A stretch of 35,798 nt of DNA, from assembly GCA_019416425.1 (NCBI GenBank), contig DXXK01000063.1:1-35798 (forward strand), given 5' to 3'. Position numbers and translations under genes: made by a program. Position 1 is the stretch's first letter. Each line of letters starts with the position of its first letter. The notes below the pieces were generated by a model. The model made no database searches and had not been told where the DNA came from. It saw only the letters and a list, made by a program, of their open reading frames with translations. Positions 8,552-13,605 of the stretch are shown one piece after another. The DNA is from Bacteroidales bacterium (lineage in GTDB: Bacteria; Bacteroidota; Bacteroidia; Bacteroidales; Muribaculaceae).

Positions 8552-8596
8552 AGCACCGGAGATTCCGGACTCTCCGGGATGCCGTTTCGGGGTGCT
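8552..8596 (-). repeat. Nested hairpin upstream of the topoisomerase-like gene
   Basis: On minus, AGCAC (8596-8592) pairs with GTGCT (8556-8552), and within it CCGGAGA pairs with TCTCCGG around 8577-8556. No T-run follows, so it does not look like an intrinsic terminator. It sits between the DUF4099 gene stop (8622) and the next start (8501) and could be an mRNA structure or processing site. Confidence 0.35.
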
Positions 8597-8621
8597 GGGT
8601 ATTATACCTGCTTTTTGAAGA

Positions 8622-10124
8622 TTACATCTTCGGTCCTTTGGGCTTGCGCTGCTGACGCATCTGGTCCTCGTTCTTGGGTGCCGTCTGATATTTCTGGAGC
8701 GGTTCTGCCACTTTGCTTGTCGCATCGTTGGTCAGTCCGTCGTTGTTGACGGCCTTCTGGGTCTTGGATTCCTCGGCGACTTTCACGCGGGGGTCGTTGA
8801 GCGATGTGTTGGGACGCTGTTTCTCAGGGTTGAACCAGAGATATACCGTGCATGGCTGACCCTTGTCGTCGAGGCGGTTGGTAAGTTCCGCCACGCGCCC
8901 CTCGGCGTAGTCCTTCTGCTGCTGTTCGGTGAGAGGGATTTTCGCCCATTTGGAAAGGGGCTTGATCTTGCCGTCCTTCGTGAGCCACGACGACTGCTGC
9001 TGGTTCGTAGTGCCGTTCTGCATCTGTGTCTGCGATTGGGACTGCGCCTGTTCCTGCTTTCTGACCGCGCCGGGTACGAACTCCACACCCTTGCGGTCTG
9101 CCGACACCTGAAGCACCACGTTGTAGGTCTTGCCGTTCTTGTCGGTTATCTCTTTCGGGGGAAGTGCCTTCCCTTCTTTGAGCTGCATGACCTCGGCTAC
9201 GGTCAGTTTGGTCTGACCCACGGTGTCGCGGACAAACACATCCTTGACCGGGACGGAGACTATTTCATTGGTATAGCGGTCGATGCTGACGTATGACGGC
9301 ACTTTCTCGCCGTTCCTGTCGGTCAGTTCCACGACCTTGCCGAGATTTCCTGTCTCGCGGAGTGCCGCCTTGTCCTCCTTGCTGAACTCGTAGCCCTCAA
9401 ATTTCTGGTCGAGTTTCGGCTCACGGTGGATGAAGTGCGGCACCACCTTGACATTGCCGTCCGCATCGGTTCGGAATGACAGTCGTGCGTCGATGGGAAA
9501 TTTCTCTCCGGCGAATGTCGGGGTGACGGTGACGACCCTTGACTTGCGGTTGTAGAGCATCTCGCGGAGGTCTCCCGATTTCTCAAGCTCGTCGCGGTCG
9601 ATGCCCCATTTCTCCTTTAGGTTCGCCCAGTCTATTCTGCTTTCGTCGATGGCGGAGTGCCTGGTCTCCTTTGTGGATACCTGAGCGTTGGATTGTGCCT
9701 GCTGTTCCTCCTGCGGGGAGCCTGCCGGCGACTGCTTGGAATGTTCAGCCGTCTGCGCCGCCTCCTGTTTGTTGTCCTGCGTAGCCTGCGGGAGATCGAC
9801 CTTGTTGTTCTTCAGCATATCGGCGTTTGCCACGGGGTCTTTTGCAAAGTCCCCGATTACGGTTCCTACCGTCTCGTAGCGGTCGGCGGGGACACGGAAG
9901 AATCCGAAGGTCGTGGGGTTCTTGCACTGGCGCACGAAGTTGGAGAGAAACGCCTCCAGCGGGTTCTGACCTTTGGAAAATTTCACGAGGTCTGAAAGTT
10001 TCGCCGACTTTACATCGGTCATCTTTGGTGTGCCGTCCTCGTTGAGTCCGGTCACCGCGCCTACCTGCCCGGTGTCGTTGTTGCGGGCGATAAGCACTTC
10101 TTCTAAGTTCTGGTCTTTTGCCAT
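8622..10124 (-). CDS. DUF4099/DUF3945 domain protein of integrative elements
   Basis: A 500-residue soluble protein. Residues 1-115 form the conserved N-terminal module of this family (LIARNNDTGQVGAVTGLNED, FVRQCKNPTTFGFFRVPADR). A Gln/Ala-rich linker follows (about 113-160). DUF4099 starts at RIDWANLKEKWGI (163-175). From about residue 240 there are three degenerate DUF3945-like units: TGNLGKVVELTDRNGEKVPS (258-277), KEITDKNGKTYNVVLQVSAD, and GRVAELTNRLDDKGQPCTVY. The C-terminal 60 residues are low-complexity. The family sits beside topoisomerase and methylase/helicase genes in Bacteroidetes conjugative elements, and its biochemical role is unknown to me. The ATG at 10124 follows an A/T-rich leader with no clear Shine-Dalgarno sequence. 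Its neighbour at 8501 is separated by 120 nt holding a nested hairpin. Confidence 0.85.
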   Translation of the reverse strand: MAKDQNLEEVLIARNNDTGQVGAVTGLNEDGTPKMTDVKSAKLSDLVKFSKGQNPLEAFLSNFVRQCKNPTTFGFFRVPADRYETVGTVIGDFAKDPVANADMLKNNKVDLPQATQDNKQEAAQTAEHSKQSPAGSPQEEQQAQSNAQVSTKETRHSAIDESRIDWANLKEKWGIDRDELEKSGDLREMLYNRKSRVVTVTPTFAGEKFPIDARLSFRTDADGNVKVVPHFIHREPKLDQKFEGYEFSKEDKAALRETGNLGKVVELTDRNGEKVPSYVSIDRYTNEIVSVPVKDVFVRDTVGQTKLTVAEVMQLKEGKALPPKEITDKNGKTYNVVLQVSADRKGVEFVPGAVRKQEQAQSQSQTQMQNGTTNQQQSSWLTKDGKIKPLSKWAKIPLTEQQQKDYAEGRVAELTNRLDDKGQPCTVYLWFNPEKQRPNTSLNDPRVKVAEESKTQKAVNNDGLTNDATSKVAEPLQKYQTAPKNEDQMRQQRKPKGPKM

Positions 10125-10207
10125 AAATTAAAAAGTGTTTTTGGGGTTTGATACTTGCGCCACCGAAGTGACGCGGGATTATTTGTGTGTGAAAGTGTGT
10201 CTGTGTT

Positions 10208-10519
10208 TTATGATTCGCGGCTGGCGAACACCTCGGCGACATCCGCCACCCGGTATGTTATCTTGCTGTTCTTCGCCGTGCCGTGTTTGGTGAAGGGTAT
10301 CTCACCGTTCTTCCTCATGTCGCAGAGCTTACGGTCGGAGACGCCGTACTGCTCGCAGACTTCGCGGCTCGTCATGGTCTGTTTGTCGGGGTCAAGTATG
10401 GAGAAGCCTTGCAGCATCCCGATGAACTTACGCCCGAATCCGTCAAGACGGTCATCGAGCCTTGTCTCCAGCTCCTTTATCATCCGGCAGATGATTTTGA
10501 ACTCCTGTGAACTGATCAT
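10208..10519 (-). CDS. Small helix-turn-helix DNA-binding protein (excisionase-like)
   Basis: 103 residues. The C-terminal half is an HTH_17/MerR-like domain: MTSREVCEQYGVSDRKLCDMRKNGEIPFTKHG (about 49-80), then ITYRVADVAEVFASRES. The N-terminal half is helical (FKIICRMIKELETRLDDRLDGFG). Its ATG overlaps the stop of the upstream HTH gene in an ATGA, so the two are translationally coupled. Small proteins of this type beside a tyrosine integrase often act as recombination directionality factors or element regulators. That role is inferred from position; a plain transcription factor is equally possible. Confidence 0.8.
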   Translation of the reverse strand: MISSQEFKIICRMIKELETRLDDRLDGFGRKFIGMLQGFSILDPDKQTMTSREVCEQYGVSDRKLCDMRKNGEIPFTKHGTAKNSKITYRVADVAEVFASRES

Positions 10520-10881
10520 ACGGAGGGAACCTTTTTATATTTCTTCCTGATTTCCTCCAGAGTGGCCTCGCTCCATTTGAGGTTGAGGCGGCGGATTGCC
10601 TTCAGCAAGGGTGCGAGATTGTAGAATACCTCGCGCCCGCGCTCTATCCATGTGAGCTGGTAGCGGCGGCGCACCCGTTGGAGCTGTCGGGTTGACATAT
10701 TTAGCAGATGGGCGGCCATCGCGTTGGGGATGGGTGGGATTGATGTGATTTCATCTTTCTCATCCTTCGCCTCTTTTTTCTTTCGCTCCTCTTTCGTAAG
10801 GAGGTTGAGTATCAGCGACAGGGTTTCTTCGAGAGTGACCGTGCGCTGATAGAGTGTTTCCAGTGTAATCTGTTGTTCCAT
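10516..10881 (-). CDS. Small helix-turn-helix protein, first gene of the two-gene regulator operon
   Basis: 121 residues with an N-terminal helix (LETLYQRTVTLEETLSLILNLL), a highly charged stretch (KEERKKKEAKDEKDE, about 31-45), then an HTH domain of the excisionase/HTH_17 kind: NAMAAHLLNMSTRQLQRVRRRYQLTWIERGREVFYNL (about 53-89). The tail is basic. The ATG at 10881 is preceded at 9 nt by ACACTAAATCC, identical in sequence and distance to the integrase leader. A TAACTTTG promoter box and two tandem palindromes lie just upstream, so the operon is probably regulated, perhaps by its own products (inference). Function in excision control or transcription is likely but not shown. Confidence 0.78.
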   Translation of the reverse strand: MEQQITLETLYQRTVTLEETLSLILNLLTKEERKKKEAKDEKDEITSIPPIPNAMAAHLLNMSTRQLQRVRRRYQLTWIERGREVFYNLAPLLKAIRRLNLKWSEATLEEIRKKYKKVPSV

Positions 10882-10909
10882 TTTTTTCTCGGATTTAGTG
10901 TTACGCCGG

Positions 10910-10917
10910 CAAAGTTA
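10910..10917 (-). promoter_or_regulatory. Promoter -7 box of the HTH operon
   Basis: TAACTTTG on minus (10917-10910) matches TAnnTTTG. No good TTTG is found 19-21 nt upstream; that position is occupied by the tandem palindromes at 10940-10962. A weak -33 box covered by dyads is typical of a regulated promoter. Confidence 0.5.
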
Positions 10918-10939
10918 GGGAGGGACGGAAAGGTCACTT

Positions 10940-10962
10940 GGGAACGTTCCGGGAACATTCCC
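10940..10962. promoter_or_regulatory. Two tandem operator-like palindromes upstream of the HTH operon
   Basis: GGGAACGTTCC (10940-10950) is followed immediately by GGGAACATTCCC (10951-10962). The inner GGAACGTTCC is a perfect palindrome and the second copy has one mismatch. They sit about 34-56 nt upstream of the predicted transcript start, where a regulator would contact or block RNA polymerase. Confidence 0.5.
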
Positions 10963-10981
10963 GAAAATAATTTTCAGCCGA

Positions 10982-11020
10982 ATAAAGACAAAGCGCCGGC
11001 TGTTGATATGCAGCCGACGC
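10982..11020 (-). terminator. Rho-independent terminator of the integrase gene
   Basis: On minus, GCGTCGGCTG (11020-11011) pairs with CAGCCGGCGC (11002-10993), 10 bp with one G-U pair, followed by the T-rich TTTGTCTTTATT. It lies 28 nt after the integrase stop codon. Confidence 0.7.
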
Positions 11021-11047
11021 AATGTCAGTGAGTTAGCTATATATCAA

Positions 11048-12265
11048 CTAAAAATCGAGGTCTCCGAGATTTTTTGCGAGATTTTCCATGTCGTGGCTGA
11101 TTTTCTCGTTGGTGATTCGGGCGTAGATTTGGGTGGTCTGGATATTCGTATGGCCGAGCATCTTGCTTACTGATTCGATGGGTACACCCTTGCCGAGTGT
11201 CATCGTCGTTGCGAAGGTGTGTCGCGCCAGATGAAAAGTAAGGTTCTTCTCAATGCCGCAGATGTCGGCAATCTCCTTCAGATAACAGTTGAGTTTCTGA
11301 TTGGTGATTATGGGCATCAGCTGACCGTCGAGATACTTGCCTTCATACTTTTTCAGTATCTTGATGGCGGGAGGAAGCAGTGGAACAGTCACCTTTGTGT
11401 TGGTTTTCTGACGGTGGGTGACTATCCACAGCCGCCCGTCAAACATCTTCTGGATGTTGTCAACACGCAGGTTGGCAAGGTCGATGTATGCCAGTCCGGT
11501 GAAGCAGGCGAACACGAATATGTCGCGCACCTGTTCGAGACGCTTGGAGGCGAACTCCTTTTCCATCATCTTCTTCAGGTCGTCTTCCGAGAGAAAACCC
11601 CTGTCAACCCTCTGCACCGAAATTTTGTAGCCGTTGAAGGGGTCCACGGTAATCAGCCCGGCACGGATAGCCTTGTTGATTACCTGCTTAAAGAACTTCA
11701 TGCACTTGTAGGTGGTGTTCTGGCTGTAACCATACTCCGTGCGGAGGAAGAACTCCAGATCGACGATGAACTGGTACTTGATTTCACGCAGGGGGATGTC
11801 GGTGATGTTGTATTTCTTTTTCATGAACTCCACCACACGGCGGTACATACGCTCGTATTTCTGATAGGTGGGGTTCGCCTTGCTCAGTCCGATGAGCTTT
11901 TTGGTGTCTTCAAGATGCTGCTTGTAGAGCGGCACCAGAGATTCTTCTTTCGCGGTAACGCCGGTAAAGGCGTTCTTTACCATTTCGGCTGTAACGTAGC
12001 CGTGGCGGTTGAGGATGTCGTAGTAATGTTCTTTAAGAACGACTCTCATATCTTCAAGTCGTTTGTTGATTTCGAGAATTTTTGCTGAACGACCAATGGC
12101 CTTCATTGCCTTGACATCCCAAAGTTCCGGCTCCACAGCTACTGTGGAGTTGATTCTTTCGTATTCTCCGTTAACGGCTATACGAATAGTGATTGGGCAC
12201 TTCCCTTCCTTATTCTTGTAGTTGCCACGGATATGGAAAAGAATCTTAAAGGTGTTCTTTTTCAT
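11048..12265 (-). CDS. Tyrosine recombinase/integrase of a Bacteroides-type integrative element
   Basis: 405 residues in three parts: an arm-type DNA-binding domain (about 1-95), a SAM-like core-binding domain (about 110-215) and a C-terminal catalytic domain (about 222-405). Visible catalytic residues are K287 (RQKTNT), H345 and R348 (HLARHT), H372 (LGHTN) and the nucleophile Y381 (IYARI). The first Arg of the family pentad is missing: the segment reads CFTGLAYIDL, with A259 where most integrases have Arg. This is a known trait of the IntDOT-like group. The enzyme should catalyse integration and excision of the element. It is the gene nearest the host tmRNA locus, which fits an element end at 12266-12710. 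Start at 12265: ATG preceded at 9 nt by ACACTAAATCC. Confidence 0.92.
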   Translation of the reverse strand: MKKNTFKILFHIRGNYKNKEGKCPITIRIAVNGEYERINSTVAVEPELWDVKAMKAIGRSAKILEINKRLEDMRVVLKEHYYDILNRHGYVTAEMVKNAFTGVTAKEESLVPLYKQHLEDTKKLIGLSKANPTYQKYERMYRRVVEFMKKKYNITDIPLREIKYQFIVDLEFFLRTEYGYSQNTTYKCMKFFKQVINKAIRAGLITVDPFNGYKISVQRVDRGFLSEDDLKKMMEKEFASKRLEQVRDIFVFACFTGLAYIDLANLRVDNIQKMFDGRLWIVTHRQKTNTKVTVPLLPPAIKILKKYEGKYLDGQLMPIITNQKLNCYLKEIADICGIEKNLTFHLARHTFATTMTLGKGVPIESVSKMLGHTNIQTTQIYARITNEKISHDMENLAKNLGDLDF

Positions 12266-12274
12266 TTTCGCTTT

Positions 12275-12285
12275 GGATTTAGTGT
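12275..12285 (-). promoter_or_regulatory. Leader motif ACACTAAATCC before the integrase start
   Basis: ACACTAAATCC on minus ends 9 nt before the integrase ATG. The identical 11-mer at the identical distance precedes the HTH operon start (10901-10891). Related copies are CCACTATATCC before DUF1896 (7125-7115), CCACTAAATCC on plus (7202-7212) and CCACTAATCC upstream of the topoisomerase-like gene (8540-8531). Confidence 0.55.
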
Positions 12286-12590
12286 CATCATTGACCGCTT
12301 GTCGCGGCTGGATGCAATGATAACGAGTTTGACTTCATTTTCGATTGGACACATCCAAGCCAAACTGGAGCCATATCAGCGACTTAGGTTGTTTTTAACA
12401 TGTGCGACTAATAGCGGACAAGGCTTAATCCGCACATAAACCGCAGGATTAAAGAGGAAAATCAGACATTGTGTCTGACAGCCACTTTAACACATCAATA
12501 TCGGGTGGTTAAAATGTCGCCGATTTTCCGAGTTAAGTCTGAGTTGAGTCTTTGGAACTTATTGAACACCATTTGATTACATAAGAATTG

Positions 12591-12645
12591 GTCACATTTT
12601 TGTCACAATTTCCGTCACATAAAAACTTGAAACGATTTTGTGACA
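12591..12645. repeat. GTCACA repeat array, three direct copies and one inverted
   Basis: GTCACA at 12591-12596, 12602-12607 and 12614-12619 (steps of 11 and 12 bp), and its complement TGTGAC/GTGACA at 12640-12645. The spacing is close to one DNA helical turn, so a protein would see the direct copies on one face. Confidence 0.6.
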
Positions 12646-12711
12646 GATAGCCGTCCGAGAAGGTCTTTTTTAGGTCTTTTATCGGTCCTCAATCCGATAG
12701 GATTAGACACG

Positions 12712-12746
12712 AAAAAACCTCGGAACTATCTGATAGTCCGAGGTTT
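12712..12746 (-). terminator. Rho-independent terminator of the tmRNA gene
   Basis: On minus, AAACCTCGGACTATC pairs with the second arm GATAGTTCCGAGGTTT across a very short loop, with one bulged base, and runs into TTTTTT (12717-12712). It lies 37 nt beyond the tmRNA 3' end. Confidence 0.85.
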
Positions 12747-12782
12747 GTCTCGAATATTCCGATTTAGTTCGGAAGTACATAG

Positions 12783-13183
12783 TGGAGCTGGAGGGGATTG
12801 AACCCTCGTCCAAACGTGGAATCAATAAGCTTTCTACATGCTTAGTCTGTGAATTGGTTTTCGAGTTGGGACAGGCTCACGACGGCCAATCCCAACCTTA
12901 GTCCATGAATCTCGGAAACGAGTCGGGACACCTCGCTTCCTATTTCCGAATTTCTCTGCACCACTTTATCCAAACGTCTCGGAACAGGGCAATGGAGTGA
13001 TGTCTCGTTCTCCCATCTGATGGGAGAATTAAGGAATCCTACTGTACTTCAGATTACGCAGCGAGAGCGTAGTTATTATTTTCGCCAATTATAGGTCGAT
13101 GATCTTGTTATTATAGAGCTTGGTCATCAAAGCTCTGCATGCTTACTTACCGCTTCTGCACGCTGTCAAAGCCAATCAGCCCC
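12783..13183 (-). ncRNA. ssrA: tmRNA
   Basis: Transfer-messenger RNA that rescues stalled ribosomes and tags the nascent peptide. The 5' end GGGGCTG (13183-13177) pairs with CAGCTCC (12790-12784) to give the 7-bp tRNA-like acceptor stem. GGTTCAATCCCC just inside the 3' end is the T-arm. The discriminator A is 12783 and CCA is not encoded. The tag frame is at 13086-13054: GGC GAA AAT AAT AAC TAC GCT CTC GCT GCG TAA, giving GENNNYALAA, ending in the YALAA typical of Bacteroidetes. No good TAnnTTTG box precedes the 5' end, so it may be processed from a tRNA-Gln co-transcript. Confidence 0.93.
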
Positions 13184-13195
13184 GTGTTAAGCGAT

Positions 13196-13225
13196 AAAAA
13201 GGGTCAAATCCTCTGATTCAACCCT
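13196..13225 (-). terminator. Hairpin with T-run between tRNA-Gln and tmRNA
   Basis: On minus, AGGGTTGAATC (13225-13215) pairs along all 11 positions (two G-U) with GATTTGACCCT (13210-13200), loop AGAG, followed by TTTT (13199-13196). It looks like an intrinsic terminator, but it lies only 3 nt past the tRNA and 12 nt before the tmRNA 5' end, so it may instead be an attenuator or a processing signal. Confidence 0.65.
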
Positions 13226-13228
13226 CAG

Positions 13229-13299
13229 TTGCCTTGGAAAGACTCGAACTCTCACAAACGGAACCAGAATCCGGTGTGCTACCATTACACCACAAGGCA
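13229..13299 (-). tRNA. tRNA-Gln (anticodon CUG)
   Basis: Acceptor stem TGCCTTG (13299-13293) pairs with CAAGGCA (13236-13230), discriminator A at 13229, CCA not encoded. D-arm GTGTAATGGTAGCAC. Anticodon loop TTCTGGT gives CUG, reading CAG (Gln). T-arm GAGAGTTCGAGTCTTTC. The length of 71 nt is normal for a tRNA-Gln without CCA. One base pair at the top of the anticodon stem looks mismatched (C-U). Confidence 0.92.
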
Positions 13300-13342
13300 A
13301 TATTTCATTGTCTTAGCAGGACCTTCGTCCCTTTTGACGTTG

Positions 13343-13374
13343 CAAAATTACTGCTTTTTCGCGACATGACCAAA
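13343..13374 (-). promoter_or_regulatory. Promoter of tRNA-Gln (and possibly tmRNA)
   Basis: On minus, TTTG (13374-13371), exactly 20 nt, then TAATTTTG (13350-13343): a full match to the Bacteroidetes sigma consensus. The predicted start is about 40 nt upstream of the mature tRNA. The spacer starts GTCATGTCG, shared with the ABC-F promoter. Confidence 0.8.
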
Positions 13375-13506
13375 TATTTGCACAAAAAAATTCACACTTT
13401 TTTGTTTACATCCACAAATTCTCCTACTAATCAACAACAAACAAATCACACAACATCACATTCAAATGACCCTTATCTCCTATTGAATTCATTTCAAACC
13501 TCGGTA
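13375..13506. other. Non-coding spacer between divergent promoters
   Basis: An A/T-rich stretch between the tRNA-Gln promoter (minus) and the ABC-F promoter (plus). I see no gene, hairpin terminator or repeat array in it. Confidence 0.5.
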
Positions 13507-13538
13507 ATTGGTCATGTCGGGGAAAATTGCTAATTTTG
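13507..13538 (+). promoter_or_regulatory. Promoter of the ABC-F gene
   Basis: ATTG (13507-13510), 20 nt, then TAATTTTG (13531-13538). The segment TTGGTCATGTCG overlapping the -33 box is identical to the one in the divergent tRNA-Gln promoter. Confidence 0.7.
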
Positions 13539-13552
13539 TGGTTGAAATTTCC

Positions 13553-13575
13553 GGAACCGCGGTTGGGGCGGTTCC
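13553..13575 (+). promoter_or_regulatory. Hairpin in the ABC-F mRNA leader
   Basis: GGAACCGC (13553-13560) and GCGGTTCC (13568-13575) form a perfect 8-bp stem with a 7-nt loop, about 10 nt after the predicted transcript start and 30 nt before the ATG. No T-run follows, so it is not an intrinsic terminator. It could stabilise or regulate the leader. Confidence 0.4.
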
Positions 13576-13605
13576 AAACAAGTAGTTGGTAAGCTTTCCA
13601 TTAGA

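Larger units (their letters stand above)
591..12660. mobile_element. Integrase-proximal part of an integrative (probably conjugative or mobilizable) element
   Basis: Six co-oriented element-type genes (methylase/helicase, DUF1896, topoisomerase-like, DUF4099/DUF3945, two HTH genes) plus an integrase lie together beside the host tmRNA and tRNA genes. The right end is probably in the repeat-rich DNA between 12266 and 12710. The left end cannot be placed: no copy of the tmRNA 3' end or other convincing direct repeat is visible in 444-590. No relaxase, coupling protein or transfer genes are in view, so the element either extends left of the window or is a remnant. Confidence 0.75.
12266..12711. 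other. Repeat-rich non-coding region, candidate attachment and arm-site region
   Basis: No convincing gene. It holds inverted repeats ATGTGCG/CGCACAT (12400-12406, 12431-12437), TTAATCC/GGATTAA (12425-12431, 12447-12453) and TCAGACA-TTG-TGTCTGA (12462-12478). There is an adjacent direct repeat GAGTTAAGTCT/GAGTTGAGTCT (12530-12551). GTCACA occurs three times at 12591, 12602 and 12614, plus an inverted copy at 12640-12645. Repeats at 11-12-bp spacing beside an integrase gene resemble arm-type integrase or excisionase sites (inference). Confidence 0.5.

Noticed and set aside
11219..12088. 289-codon plus-strand frame
   Set aside because: It is antisense to the integrase, which has all its expected motifs.
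12591..12645. GTCACA copies as a CRISPR array
   Set aside because: The units are 6 bp with 5-6-bp spacers, and one is inverted; no CRISPR features or cas genes.
12783..12800. Integration into the 3' end of the tmRNA gene
   Set aside because: The integrase lies near the tmRNA 3' end, but no second copy of that 3' end is visible, and the tmRNA terminator still lies between them, so the crossover is probably downstream of the gene. The other element end is not in view, so this stays open.
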